Assembly (NCBI GenBank): GCA_905331475.1
Contig: CAJNYU010003754.1
Coordinates: forward strand, 50,044 to 114,043
Reading direction: 5' to 3'
From: Rotaria socialis
Lineage: Eukaryota; Rotifera; Eurotatoria; Philodinida; Philodinidae
DNA length: 64,000 nt
A model generated the notes under the pieces. It was not told the DNA's origin, searched no databases, and saw only the letters and a program-made list of their open reading frames with translations. Below are positions 1-12,151 of this stretch, piece after piece. Position 1 is the first letter of the stretch. The number at the start of each line of letters is the position of its first letter. Both the position numbers and the translations under genes were made by a program.

Positions 1-1234
1 ATTATTATTCAATTGATTTTCAAGCCAAGCTAAATGACGTACACGTGCTACACCATCGCGAATGCCACAGTCACGCATGCCTTTTTCTTCGGTTGGATTT
101 TTCAATGCTTTTATTAATTCAACTGGTGAACCTAGATAAATGTTCGTAGCTAATATTTTTCTATTTGGTGTCATCAGTAAAACTTACTTGCAATTAAAAT
201 CTTTTCTTTTGGAATTCGATTAAAAATAGCTTGCGACGCCGATGATGATATCCAGATTTGTGAAATATCGCTTTGATTCGCTAACTGATGAAGATCCGAA
301 AGAAAAGAACCATACGGATGAATATTAACTTTGCTCAATTGAATAGAAGCAGCTGATGTCAATTGATCTGAATTCAACCAAAGTTGTGTTGTTTGATCGG
401 CATTAACAATTGCGTAAGCCTATAGATTTATTTAGTGAATAATAACTGATAAATAAATAATTATGTTACTTTGAAAAATGGATTATATGGAATATCAGAG
501 CCACGTAAACTAAATAGCCAAGCAACCTCATCAAGAGCCGTAACAACATAAGCATCTGCGTGCTTGACTTTCAATCGTTCAGCAATGTCTTTCACTTTAT
601 CTTCCCATGGAATACCTGCGTATTGTAGTGCATGAACGTTGATCGGATTGGCTACAGCTAAAGGTCTCTCGGGTGATAACCAAATTAAATCAACCAATTC
701 GTGGACTTCTACTAATGAAGCGTTCTTTCCGTTGAGAATATTATCAACTGCCTGCCACCAATCAGATGAAGCAAATTGAGCAGCTACCCCAACACGATTA
801 TAAGGTGGTGTACTATTGACTTGACTTGACAGCCAATTGGAAAGTGACGGTACACCTTCTCGACCTTGACGCATAAGATACCAATTTCTGCAATCGAGCT
901 CGTCTTCTGCTTCTGTCCAATACCGGCCGTCTGTCCACAGAGCAGCACTATCAAGTGTCACAACTGCAGTACCCGCTGATCCCAAAAAGCCAGTTATCCA
1001 CGCTCGTCGTTTATCGTACAACTGAACATATTCACTTTGATGTTCATCTTCGGAAAAGATGACGTAAGCAGATAGGCCATTACTTTTCAGATGAGCACGT
1101 AAACGTTGTAGTCTATCTGTTGTACTGACTTGAGTTGGTTTTACTGCACAGCTAAAATCTGTTCCTTGACATACTACAAATCGAACATTATTGACGAAAA
1201 GAATAAAACCTATTACAATAGAGCTTATCAACAT
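1..1234 (-). CDS. Xaa-Pro aminopeptidase (XPNPEP2-like), 5' part, cut by window edge
   Basis: Removes N-terminal residues preceding proline; family M24B. Three exons are visible: 470-1234, 188-419 and 1-149, joined through GTAACA and GTAAGT donors. The start is ATG at 1234. The first ~23 residues (MLISSIVIGFILFV...) form a signal peptide, so the protein is probably secreted or GPI-anchored, as in XPNPEP2, rather than cytosolic like XPNPEP1. The creatinase N-terminal domain follows (RLRAHLKSNGLSAYVIFSED, then WITGFLGSAGTAVV and WTDGRYW). The last exon reads SPVELIKALKNPTEEKGM, which matches the family just before the catalytic domain. The metal-binding half lies beyond position 1, so catalytic residues cannot be checked. 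It is divergent from the PA28-like gene, with about 300 bp between the starts. The family call is firm; the secreted subtype is inferred from the signal peptide. Confidence 0.9.
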
Positions 1235-1535
1235 TTTTTTTGTCTTGCGTGCCCTTCACAATCTATCGAGAAATGAATAATGATAGCATTATGACTTTTC
1301 GTTTTACTGCTTTTTTCCTCTTTGTCGTTATTATACTGATCAGCGACGAACGAAAAGAAAAAAAGACCTAAGCGAATGATAAAGCAAAAAATGAAAGATT
1401 TTTATCAGATAATACATAAAGTTTTATGGATTAACGAAATTTGTCATTGTTTTTTTTTGCTTTTCTTCCTTTGAGAAATCAGCGCTCTTTTATTTGATAA
1501 CTGGTGTTCGATATTTGAATTTTCTTTTTTTCATT

Positions 1536-2207
1536 ATGCGACCTAAAAAATTGAATAATTCCATTGATGAAACTGATCGAGAACTAATACAAGCATTAGA
1601 ACTTGACGGTAAAAATATTGAAAATTTGATTAAAGAAAATGTTGAAAAACTTGATCGAATGCTTGATGATGATGATTTATTTAATCAAACAAATTTGAAA
1701 GCAATTCAATCTCTTGCACGTGAAAGTGTAGTGAATGTGCCAACTTTAATTGGTAATAAACTCAATGATGATAAGTCTTCGCTAGAATCTCATTTAGTCA
1801 TTAAGTCTAATGAACGATTAGAAATACTTGTTGAACGTGTTAGACATGAAGTATTTTTTTTTATTGAAAACGCTGAAAAAATTCGTGTTTTAATTGATCT
1901 TAATGTTATGCACAATAATGAAATCGATTATGAAACACAATGTTTATGGAAAAGTCAACTTATTCAAATGCAAGGACAAATATCCTCGAATCATATGGAT
2001 ATTTTAAATTATTATCAAAATCGAAGTGACATTGGCATCAGTATACTAAACCAACCACGTGCCAGTGATTGCTGGGAACAATTAATTGAGATTGATGAAG
2101 ACTTTTTCTTTAAATTGAGAATAATTCTTCATAATTTAAGATTATTCAACGTTCGATTGTATGATATTGTCTATCGTTGGATTTATTTTCCTAATAAATT
2201 GATGTAA
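1536..2207 (+). CDS. PA28/REG-family proteasome activator (PSME3-like)
   Basis: Intronless frame of 223 residues. I chose ATG 1536 because the open frame upstream contains only non-ATG codons. The C-terminal half looks like the PA28 alpha/beta/gamma fold: helical, with a LIEIDEDFFFKLRIILHNLR block that parallels the VTEIDEKEYISLRLIISELR block of PA28-gamma. Upstream of it is a helix-loop with QLIQMQGQISSNHMDILNYY, comparable to the region before the last two helices. The N-terminal helix (ETDRELIQALELDGKNIENL) is acidic. PA28 rings cap the 20S core and stimulate peptide hydrolysis without ATP. The activation-loop region is divergent and the C-terminus is hydrophobic (FPNKLM), so activator activity is not assured. 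No intron signals are seen. The length is close to the usual ~240-250. It lies head-to-head with the aminopeptidase; no functional link is implied. Confidence 0.6.
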   Translation: MRPKKLNNSIDETDRELIQALELDGKNIENLIKENVEKLDRMLDDDDLFNQTNLKAIQSLARESVVNVPTLIGNKLNDDKSSLESHLVIKSNERLEILVERVRHEVFFFIENAEKIRVLIDLNVMHNNEIDYETQCLWKSQLIQMQGQISSNHMDILNYYQNRSDIGISILNQPRASDCWEQLIEIDEDFFFKLRIILHNLRLFNVRLYDIVYRWIYFPNKLM

Positions 2208-2460
2208 ATCTACTATTTTATTGTACAGTTTTCAATGGACTGAGATCGATTTTCTCTTGAGACATTGCTTCGATTTGATTGTGGATTTCTCTAGTTCCGA
2301 ATGTATTGGTGATGTTTATTGAGAAAATTAACTGCATCATCGCTTTTGTATTTATCACACAACATCGATCTATATAGAAGAGAGAGAATTAAGCAAGAGA
2401 TTTAATGTCACTATAGTTTGAATTCCTTTCTTTCTAGACATATTTGTTTCAGTCAACATA

Positions 2461-2670
2461 CTATGTGCATGTATCAGGTGCTAATAGTTCCCGACTGTAA
2501 ATTCGCAAATCATCGATACCACCAATGAATGAAACATTAGTGTTGACCGACACTATGGTAAGAGATAGTAGTTGACAACTTGTATTGAAATATTGATACT
2601 CACAGTTCGCTTTCAAGGATATCATTGTTGAATGTATGTTTTGTGAGGATTGACTGCATGACACCACCAT
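2461..2670 (-). pseudogene. LamG-domain 3' fragment
   Basis: The C-terminal ~25 codons read SFIGGIDDLRIYSRELLAP and stop at TAG 2461-2463. This is the typical last strand of a LamG/concanavalin-like domain, similar to the final exon of the gene at 41528-45327 (GVIDEFYVYRRELTAVE). A GTGAGT donor and a TTACCATAG acceptor inside the frame suggest a short intron, so the tail may once have been a terminal exon. No upstream LamG sequence is present before the neighbouring repeat. I read it as a relic of a decayed LamG gene. Confidence 0.45.
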
Positions 2671-2895
2671 CGATTAAGAATAACACAAACAGCATTATTT
2701 GTTGTCATACCAAAATGGATGGAAAGTTTTTTTTAATCATTCCACTATAAAAATAAAAGTTAAGAAAAGCTCATCATTTAATAAAACAGTATTTGAAAAA
2801 TTGAGCTTCTCTAGAGATATGCTACTTTGCAATTTTTATCGCAACCGCGATGTATTTTTCTCCGTTGAAAGTTGATTTATAAATTCAGTTTCCCA

Positions 2896-3187
2896 TTTTT
2901 GTGTACTCAAAAAAAGTGAATACACTCTAGATTCTGTCAGTGTTCCGGCCGTTAACACGATAACCTTTGAAAGTCTCATCGAATTGTCATGAAAGTTTAT
3001 ACACAGAATGATCTCATCAATATCTCAGTCGAGTTCGAAGATGAGAAGGATCCGTCAAGAAATGACTGAGTTATCGAAAAAATTGTCATTATTGACCAGA
3101 CCATCCCTGAGGGGGGTACAGAGATTTTTCGAAACAACATTTTTTTTTCTTAGAATTATTCAGCGAATCCGATGTTTCCTCATTTTT
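2896..3187 (+). repeat. Dispersed repeat R1, copy A (internally deleted)
   Basis: It begins TTTTTGTGTACTC and shares its body with copies at 10531-10874 and, inverted, 19628-19959. The most conserved core is around TCGAGTTCGAAGATGAGAAG. Copy A lacks about 50 bases near the right end that B and C keep: its text runs directly from ATTCA to GCGAATCCGATG. No continuous coding frame is shared by the three copies. Confidence 0.85.
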
Positions 3188-4209
3188 GACTATTAGATTT
3201 ATGTATATGCATTTACAAAAGCAAATTTGTTCAAATTTTATTCTATCAAAATTCTGTTTTCACGACAGATCACATGTTCTCAGTTTTTGTTTTTATCAAT
3301 TCTTCTGTCGAATCTGTTAATCTGTAGATATTTTTCTCTCTTTCATTCAGGACGCATGATCGGCCATTTCCACTTCGATTTTAAAGTGAATTTATTTGTT
3401 TTAATTTATTGACAATGTAACATGTAGTCGCAGGGAAATATTTATTTCGTGATGCATAACATGAACACAGGATATGGCTTGTTTCTAACTGCAAAATTGA
3501 GGTACGATGTTTTTTTTCTAAATGAAAAGTTTATTTAATGATTAAATATAATATATAAGCCTTTCTGAACAAAACGAACTGATACTTCTATACAAGAAAA
3601 AGGAAATAGTGTGTAAATAATCAATCTAAAAAAGAAGCAGAGATCGAGAAGAGACGTACGGCTTATTTTTCAAATGAGTATCATCAACTACTCTTCCCAT
3701 CAAGACAATGCATATAAAGCACATTGAATTTAAACTAGAGCTCTTCACTCAGTATTGCCGGTTTTCATGAATGTGCACATCTTTTTTTGGAGAACTATCC
3801 CAGTCGCATATATGCACGCCTATCAGTTGATCAATATCGTACAATATCAATGTACAGCATAAATCGCTATTTAAAACAATAAATACCATTATAACGTGCA
3901 ATTCATAATCATCGACACAATAAACAATGTTTCTGATAGGAGTATCATCCAGAACTATATTCTTTCTACTTCTGCAAGCCTCTAATACGAATATATCGTC
4001 TACTCTACCTATTCAAGCGCAGTAAAAGAACTTCATAAAAAAATTCTAATTTTGTTTTTCTCGATATTTAAGTATTGTTTCAAAAATAAAAGACTATAAA
4101 CAAACGAAAATAGAACCGGGAAAATGTGCATGCATTAAATATTAACGTAAAGACGACATGATTGCCAATAGCTGGAAAATTAGTGAAGACGACAGCTTTA
4201 TTTATTTGC
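3188..4209. other. Intergenic, no feature seen
   Basis: About 1 kb of AT-rich sequence between repeat R1 copy A and the ABCG pseudogene. I see no exon chain, RNA gene or terminal repeats. Confidence 0.5.
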
Positions 4210-5750
4210 TTATTCTATTTGTTTTCTTTTCAGACGACGCAATTGAATGTAAGTTACAGTAGTGCCAAACTTGAAACTTGAAATTTTCAAGTTTGACATA
4301 TATCGTAAGTTCAAGTAAGAAAACCAGCTGTGATTGCACTTAAAGCAACACCACTTTTCCATAAGCCCAGCTTCTTCCATGATCAACAATGAGTTCAGAT
4401 AAGACATCTGCACTAGTTTTTGTGCGTATGCTCGTATTATTTGATACACAAAGAGTTAAACTTATGGATTCATTAACTAAAAGTGCACTTGACCCGTATC
4501 GAACTAAGCTAAAATATTGAATCCATCGAAGAAAAACAACAGCAGATGACATTTCAACGAGGAATCCACCGAAAACCAGTGTCAATGCACAGAACAGGGT
4601 GGCAGCCAGATTTGCAAAACCTAAATCACAATAAAATAAACTATGATTGAAAATGTCATAGCAGGAATGGCTCGCAACAGTATAATATCACAAACGATTT
4701 TTGCTAAAAGAATAAGTCAATACATGATAATATCCACTCATATTTTCATGAACTTTCTTCATTAAATGCAATATCGTCTTGCTGTTGAGCTGAGAGTTGT
4801 GGACGATCGCCTTGTGTTATATCAAGAAGAAAATCTGCTGGATTATTATGTTCTACACATGAGAAACCCACTGAAGAAAAAAAATTTAAAACACTATCTG
4901 TAGGACCATGGTAAGTACAACGTCCAGCAGAAAGTAAAAATAGAGTATCGAATAATTTAAAGATTGAATATCGAGGTTGATGAATTGAGAACACAATGGT
5001 ACCTTTATTGATATGTTTAAATGAAATGAATTCTATTTGAATTGAAAAATATCTTACACCCTGTACGAGATAGCTGATGAAGACATTCCATTACACTACG
5101 AGCCATCGATGAGTCACGACCTGTTAAACAGAAATAATTGAATTTCGAAGTATTGTCGAAAATAATATTTACCAGTGGTGGGCTCGTCTAAGAAAAGAAT
5201 CCGAGGTGATAGAACAAGTTCCATTCCAATATTTGTTCGTTTTCTTTCTCCACCTGATACACCACGTTTTAAATCATTTCCTACGATAGTGTCTGCACAT
5301 TTTCCTAATCCCAGCTGTAGAATAACATGCTCTACGATTTTAGTTTTTTCATCAGCGGTGTATTTTGTCGACAATCGCACATTAGCCGAAAACATGAGAT
5401 TTTCTTTAACAGTTAAATTTCTACAGATGATATCATCTTGAACAACATAGCCAACATGATATTTATAATTTTGAGTTCGTGGTTGGCCATTGAGTAGAAT
5501 TTCACCTTCGAAACCTTCCCGATCCTTTCGATCAGCTAATAAATCAAGTAGAGATGCTTTTCCACAACCAGTTGGTCCCATGATTGCATTCATACCTGTG
5601 CGGAAAATACCTGATACATTCGTTAGAATTTGTTTTTGAGCTTTTTGTAAGCATGGCAATGAACATAGTTTGCAAAATTTGCCGTATTCAAATAATAATT
5701 GATGGCGTTGCATGTGAGAATGGAGCGTTCAGTTTTATTGATACCGTCTT
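4210..5750 (-). pseudogene. Decayed ABCG2-like half-transporter
   Basis: A tandem relic of the intact transporter at 6868-10141. The nucleotide-binding domain is well preserved: Walker A GPTGCGKAS, signature VSGGERKR, Walker B ILFLDEPTTG, then a short exon and SIHQPRYSIFKLFD. Several lesions are visible. The LNT/QKYC region near 5690-5715 has lost a base relative to the paralogue, breaking the frame. The D-loop LDSS reads RDSS. The residue before TIVFSIHQP is Cys instead of Arg. Near 4746 a large deletion joins the post-NBD linker to the HENxSGYYH segment, removing the first membrane helices. A further frameshift lies at the following TTATTC. The last exon ends early at VVLL-stop (about 4340), although a tail resembling YIQLRRLKRKQ survives to 4210. 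It is most likely a non-functional duplicate; expression of the NBD fragment cannot be excluded. Confidence 0.85.
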
Positions 5751-6859
5751 TTGTCTAATACAATTGTTATTGGGGTTACACGATTATTATTACTCATTGG
5801 TTCGGCGTGTAAATGAATATTTAAATCAAATGGTAGAAAAAATTGAAATCAATAAAATGTTTTATATGTCGAGTTACACGTAGATTATATAAACAAAAAT
5901 GATTATATGACCTGTTTATGGAAATGTGGCGTTTTGTTCAGCTGTTTTTGGGAACACTCGATTGCACGATCTTGTTTTTCTGTTCTTTTAGAGAAATTGT
6001 GAAAGCGAAAAAATTCTTTGCCATAGTTGGAAAAAGTCTTACGTGGGCTTTTCCATTCTCTCTATATAATGTTTTTCTTATTACTTGCATAATCATAGCG
6101 TTTAAGAAGTGCATCGTAACTTTATCACATACCTTAAGAAAGTGATTTTCTAAAAAATGTTAGTTTTCCTGTTGTGTTTTATATATGACCTTATTGGTCC
6201 TTGAATATGTAGGAAAGTTTTGATGTTCGTGAAACATGGTTCTTTACATTAAACAAATTAATCAATATATGATGGAACGGAAAAGAAGATGCTTTAGTTT
6301 ATCCTAGCCGATGATTTACATATATCTTGGATATTTTGTGTCACAACATATTGTATATACATTCTGACAGATTATAATTTAATGAAATATAAGAGTTGGC
6401 CAATGGTTTCTGAATCAGAATAAATTCAAAAACATTAGGACTTGTCGAGAAATAAGAAAACTATTGGAGAAAAAGTTCACACATTAGGTTTTGTTATTGT
6501 CGTATTAGTAGATCTACTAAACTTAATTCCTATGTTACATTTTCCAGAGTTCCGTTCTGAACTAACAGTTGAATATTGATCGAGGATATTTTCTATCTAT
6601 CGAATCTGAACAGACAGGATTAAGTGTAGGCCTGTAGGGAGTTCCACGAATGACTCTAAGTTAAATTTATCTATGCTTTTCAGTTCATCAATAATGCAGA
6701 TCCATATTTTATACATAAATATTCAATCGAAAAAGAAAACAACTAACTGAAATATAAAAGAGAAATATTCAACATTTATTTATAAAAATATAAAAGCAGA
6801 AGCCACGAGTAATCAATAAAATACATAAATAAAAACTGCAAATTTTATTTTCATTTGCA
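5751..6859. other. Spacer between the ABCG paralogues, no feature seen
   Basis: About 1.1 kb, AT-rich. A short open frame at 5918-6145 on the plus strand has no recognisable domain and no support. Confidence 0.45.
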
Positions 6860-6867
6860 TGTTTATT

Positions 6868-9800
6868 CTATTTGGTTTTTTTCATACGACGTAATTGAAC
6901 GTAGGCCAAAACAAGAAAGCCGATTATGATTGCAATCAATGCAATAGCATTTTTCCATAAATCCCAGCCTGTTCCATGTGTAACACCAAGATCGGTTAAG
7001 ACATCGGAACCACTTTTCGTACATAAATTTGTATTATTTGAGTAGCAAAGAGTCAAACCGGTAAATTCATTGATTAAAAGTGCATTGGTTCCATAAGCAA
7101 ATATACTAATATATTGAATCCATTGAAGAAAAACAACAACAGATGAAACTTCAACTAGAAGTCCACTGAACAGGAGTGTTAATCCACAGAAAAGAGCTGC
7201 AATTAAATCAGCAACGCCTAAATTGAATAGTGTCAAATGAAAGTGTGAATGAAACTTTCTTGAAGAAAATTACCGAAGTTTCTCACTGAAGCCGAAACAA
7301 GAAAACATAAAGCCGATGAACAAATCGTTGTAAGCCAGATGAAAAAGAAGAAAATAAAAAATTTCTGTGCCGTTCTTTGTAATCCCATCATGAAATAAAC
7401 AACGATTGAAAATGTGAACGAAGGAATAGTACGTAATGGTATAATATCGCATATTATTTTCGCTAAAAAGTAAGTTATTACATGATAATAACCGCTAGCA
7501 TTTTCATGAGCAAATAAAACTCGCTCTTTTATGAACAATTCTAGCGCCGAAAGATTCAGAAAAACTTGATTTGCAATTATAAAAAAGACACCTCCAACAC
7601 GGTTTTTAACACCTACATCTGTTGTATCCGCAAGATTCAAATAAATTAAACCAACGAGTACGCCTAGAACGATTGATATTACCACTTGAAGTATAGACAG
7701 TGAAGGATTTCGATAAGAATTACGCAGTGTTCGTTGGCTAACATAATACATATCGTGTAGACGAGATTTTTTCGTTACTCGTAAACCGTTTATCTCGCTT
7801 TCATCTGATAAACTGATCTTTTCTGGAAGTTGCGCTTGAATCGATTTATAAGTACTTGTTTTCAAATATTCTTGGTTTAAATGAAGTGCAATTGGACTTT
7901 CGAGTGTGTCTACATCCATATCATCTGGCTGACGTGTTGCTAGTGGTAGTCGATCGCCTTGCGCTACATCAATGATAAAATCTGCTGGATTGTTATGTTG
8001 TTCACATGGAAAACCCACTGACGAAAAAAAATTTAAAACACCATCTGTAGGACCATGATAAGCACAGCGACCGCCAGCAAGTAGATAAAGAGCATCGAAT
8101 AATTTAAAGATTGAATATCGAGGTTGATGAATTGAGAACACAATGGTACCTTTATTGATATTATTCTATAAAATCGAATCTATTCGAATTGAACAATCAC
8201 TTACGTCCTGTACGAGACAACTTTTGAAGACATTCCATTACACTACGAGCCATCGATGAGTCAAGACCTATTAAATAAAAATAACTGAATTACCGAAGTA
8301 ATGTCGAGCAGAATATTTACCAGTGGTGGGCTCGTCTAAGAAAAGAATCCGAGGTGATAGAACAAGTTCCATTCCAATATTTGTTCGTTTTCTTTCTCCA
8401 CCTGATACACCCCGTTTTAAATCATTTCCTACGATAGTGTCTGCACATTTCCCTAATCCCAGCTGTAGAATAACATCCTCTACGATTTTAGTTTTTTCAT
8501 CAGCGGTGTATTTTGTCGACAATCGCACATTAGCCGAAAACATGATATTTTCTCTCACAGTCAAAAATCCACTTACAATATCATCTTGAACAACATAACC
8601 GACATGATATTTGTAATTTTGTGTTCGTAATTCACCATTGACGAGAATTTCGCCTTCGAGACCTTCCCGATCCTTTCGATCAGCTAATAAATCTAAAAGG
8701 GATGATTTTCCACAACCAGTTGGTCCCATAATTGCTGTCATGCCCGGTCGACACACTCCAGATACATCATGAAGAATTGTTTTTCGAGTCTTTTGTAAGC
8801 ATGGCAATTGACATAGGTCGCAATATTTCTGTGTATTCAAATAATAGTTAATTGACTTGAATGTAAGAATCGGACCGTCGATGCTAGTTGCTTCTCTATT
8901 TAAGTTCACGTCAATTGTTGACGGTGATATCGAGTTCTTCTTTATCACTGGTCCCGTTCCTAAAGTAGGTATTAAAATACTGTCTAAGCCATGTGATGAA
9001 ACTTGAAACTTGAAACAAGGCAAACGATTGTCAACTTGTTTTCAAAGTAAACTCTATTAAAATGTTGGGTGACAAGTGGATTTTAGCAACGCACGTAATT
9101 ATATAATTCAATTGCGAGACTGTTGTGCTTTTGTTCTCTGTTTTTTTTATACGTTTGAGCACAGACGCCCCTCCTGCTTTTCTTTCAATACTTTTAACAG
9201 TGGAAAGAAAATGTGTTTTCACCATGACAGCCGTATACATACTTGAACGTTGTCTTTCTTTCAATTTTGTGCTACTCGCAACTATACACTCACAACCGAG
9301 AAAAAACATCGTAACCTATTTGTTGGCTGCAGAAATTAATTGATTTAGCAAAAAACATTGTTCCTTGTTTCTTTTTCTCTTTTAATGTACTATTTAAAAG
9401 TAATAGGAAAATATGATGTAAGATCTTCATATTTTTTTTCATAGGAATAGTTCTGAGAAAAGAATTTTTAGGATTAGCTATAAGATGTGTCCTCGTTAAA
9501 ATTGTAAATGACTCATTTCAATTAGAATCTGCCATAGAATGACGCAGTAAACCATAGGAACACATTAGAAAAAAGTTACCCACTTATCGAATATGTCACC
9601 ATAAGAGCGCAAAATGTGGACTAGTACACTTTTCATTTTGGAAGCCATTTTAAGAATATGAAAAAATTTGTTAAGTTCATACAACACTTTCTACTCCTTC
9701 GGACAGTTTACTATTCTCAGCGAGTGAGATAGATTTCATGGCTACGTTCTACAGTTCAATTATATCTCCGATGTATGAATAACACCGAGATTTATAATCG

Positions 9801-10141
9801 ATAGATGATTTCAAAACAATCTCTATGTGATTTGATTATATATGTTTTTCATATTGATCGTACTTCGGAGAAATAAAGAAGAGCTTTTTTATACAAAAAG
9901 AAATCGAATCTATATAAGTGTGTCTGCAAACAAAAAGAAATCAACGAAATTATATGCAATGATAGACAGTCACCAAAAATGACGATAGACTCATAGATGA
10001 AATTTAAAAAAAGAAATTTATTGTACTGCATCTCATACTCAGTAACAAGTATTGTTCCTGAAAAAAATTATCTGTTTTAGGAGTATACTTACGATGAATT
10101 CGACTGGATGAGACAACTTTTCGCGCTGAATCTTGTGACAT
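6868..10141 (-). CDS. ABCG2-like ABC half-transporter
   Basis: ATP-driven exporter of the ABCG (White/BCRP) type, which works as a dimer in the plasma membrane. Five exons: 10093-10141, 8321-8959, 8205-8267, 7274-8149 and 6868-7217; 658 residues, against 655 in human ABCG2. The first exon starts with ATG 10141 (MSQDSARKVV) and has a GTAAGT donor. It joins across a 1.1-kb intron to a TACCTACTTTAG acceptor, exactly in phase. Order: Walker A GPTGCGKSS (95-103), signature VSGGERKR (201-208), Walker B ILFLDEPTTG (221-230), D-loop LDSS, H-loop SIHQP (about 256-260). Six hydrophobic segments follow in the C-terminal half, including SGYYHVITYFLAKIICDIIP. An asparagine-rich extracellular loop (SNNTNLCTK) precedes the last helix. 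The C-terminus is Arg/Lys-rich (RRMKKTK). An AATAAA signal lies at 6862-6867. Substrate is unknown. The duplicate next to it is broken. Confidence 0.93.
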
Positions 10142-10530
10142 GTTTAATGCTTCTAATGTTGTGTATTAAGTGATCGAAAATTAAAATGCGAAGTGCGACT
10201 ATTTAATCAATCTCACTCTATAGTTAGCATGCAACAGTTAAAATGAAATACAACGAAAAAGAAAAAGAAACGCTCTTACAATAAGTTTGTTATGTTTATA
10301 TGAATTCGTCAAAAGCATGTTGTTAGACAACAGTTAGTTTTGTTTTTGTGAACTCAATGAAAAAACTTTCTAAAGAAATGAATATTTTGTACTTTTAGAA
10401 ATTTATTAAAAATACTTTTTTCGACGGCAGCTATCTTTCAACGAGAAGCAACTTTCCTGTAGGCTGACAAAACATTTATTTCTCAAGAGTTATTTATAAA
10501 AAAAAAAGAAACAAGATATAATGATACACG
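10142..10530. other. Region upstream of the ABCG gene
   Basis: About 390 bases between the ABCG start codon and repeat R1 copy B. It should hold the promoter of the transporter, but I recognise no motif. Confidence 0.35.
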
Positions 10531-10874
10531 TTTTTGTGTACTCAAAAAAAGCGAGTATACTCTAGATTCGGTGTGTGTCCGGCCGGCCGTTAACACGATA
10601 ACCTTTGAAAGCTTCATCCAATAGTCATGAAATTTTGTACACATAATGATCTCATTAATATTTCAGTCGAGTTCGAAGATGAGAAGGATCCGTCAAAAAA
10701 TGGCTGTTATCGAAAAAATTGTCATTATTGACCAGACCATCCCTGAGGGGGTGTACAGGAGAGTTTTTCAAAAAAAAAGTTTTTTCTTAGAACTATTCAC
10801 AACATATATAAATCGACTCAGTTTTTGCAGTACACATAACAATCGGATGCGAATCCGATGTTTCCGCATTTATT
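10531..10874 (+). repeat. Dispersed repeat R1, copy B (full length)
   Basis: Full-length copy of about 344 bases. The left end has TTTTTGTGTACTC followed by a near-palindromic GTGTACTC...GAGTATAC. The right end carries a perfect 7-bp hairpin, ATCGGAT-GCGA-ATCCGAT (10842-10859), then GTTTCCGCATTTATT. It is shared with copy C (inverted). No flanking target duplication is evident. Confidence 0.88.
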
Positions 10875-11388
10875 ATTAAATACTATCATCGGAAAATCTT
10901 GGTTTGTATTAAGGATCTGAAAGTACAGTTCAGAAGATAGTACATTTTCTCTATCTCAATTATCAATCAAAAAATTTGCTTGAATCTTTCAACATTAGGG
11001 GTGTCAATTTACAGTTTATTTAATTTAAATTTAACTTCATGAAAAGTTAATTTAATTTTAAATTAAATTCTATCAAGTTAAATTTAAAATAAATTTAAAT
11101 TTTTCTGATACAAAAATTTAAATTTAAATTAAATTTTCAGAATTTAAATTTAATTTAAATTAAATTTTTGAAAATTTATTTCTTGATTTAATAAATTTTT
11201 TTAAATTTATATTTTAAATTTAATAAACTGTTTGGATGGATACACATGATTGCTACGAGAGAAATACGCGACTTTAACAGTAGTAAATACTAAATGAGAG
11301 GAAAACCTAGTATTTTAGGTTAATATTTATTCATAATAGTCAAAATTTCTCTACAGGTTAAGCAGGATCCGTCATCTTTCTTCTTCAG

Positions 11389-12151
11389 AATACTGGGATA
11401 CTCATAAAAATATATTTGATAGCACAATTCATAGAAGAATGACTAGTTTTAACTTTAGAAAACAGGAAACATACTCAAATTTGACTTTAAATAGTAGCAA
11501 TCAAGTCAAAAACTATTTTTATCTGCTAGTTTTCAAAATTTAACTAATTTNNNNNNNNNNNNNNNNNNNNNNNNNNNNNNNNNNNNNNNNNNNNNNNNNN
11601 NNNNNNNNNNNNNNNNNNNNNNNNNNNNNNNNNNNNNNNNNNNNNNNNNNNNNNNNNNNNNNNNNNNNNNNNNNNNNNNNNNNNNNNNNNNNNNNNNNNN
11701 NNNNNNNNNNNNNNNNNNNNNNNNNNNNNNNNNNNNNNNNNNNNNNNNNNNNNNNNNNNNNNNNNNNNNNNNNNNNNNNNNNNNNNNNNNNNNNNNNNNN
11801 NNNNNNNNNNNNNNNNNNNNNNNNNNNNNNNNNNNNNNNNNNNNNNNNNNNNNNNNNNNNNNNNNNNNNNNNNNNNNNNNNNNNNNNNNNNNNNNNNNNN
11901 NNNNNNNNNNNNNNNNNNNNNNNNNNNNNNNNNNNNNNNNNNNNNNNNNNNNNNNNNNNNNNNNNNNNNNNNNNNNNNNNNNNNNNNNNAATACTGGGAA
12001 ACTCAAAAAAATATATATGATAGCACAATTCATAGAAGAATGACTAGTTTTAACTTTAGAAAACAGGAAACATACTCAAATTTGACTTTAAATAGTAGCA
12101 ATCACGTCAAAAACTATTTTTATCTGCTAGTTTTCAAAATTTAACTAATTT
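11389..12151 (+). repeat. 162-base direct repeat flanking the N run
   Basis: 11389-11550 and 11990-12151 are the same 162-base sequence with only a few differences near their starts. They lie on the two sides of the unknown bases. Either the element holds a tandem repeat, or the assembler left duplicated contig ends. Confidence 0.8.
11551..11989. other. Assembly gap (439 N)
   Basis: Run of unknown bases inside the hAT-like element. Its size is not round, so it was probably estimated from read pairs. Nothing can be said about its content. Confidence 0.99.

Noticed and set aside
5175..8589. Two nearly identical 88-codon plus-strand frames (5175-5441 and 8323-8589)
   Set aside because: They are antisense shadows of the duplicated ABCG nucleotide-binding domains.
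9031..9343. Open frames in both directions upstream of the main ABCG exon
   Set aside because: They lie within the 1.1-kb first intron of the ABCG gene. The exon at 10093-10141 fits in phase and gives the expected family length.
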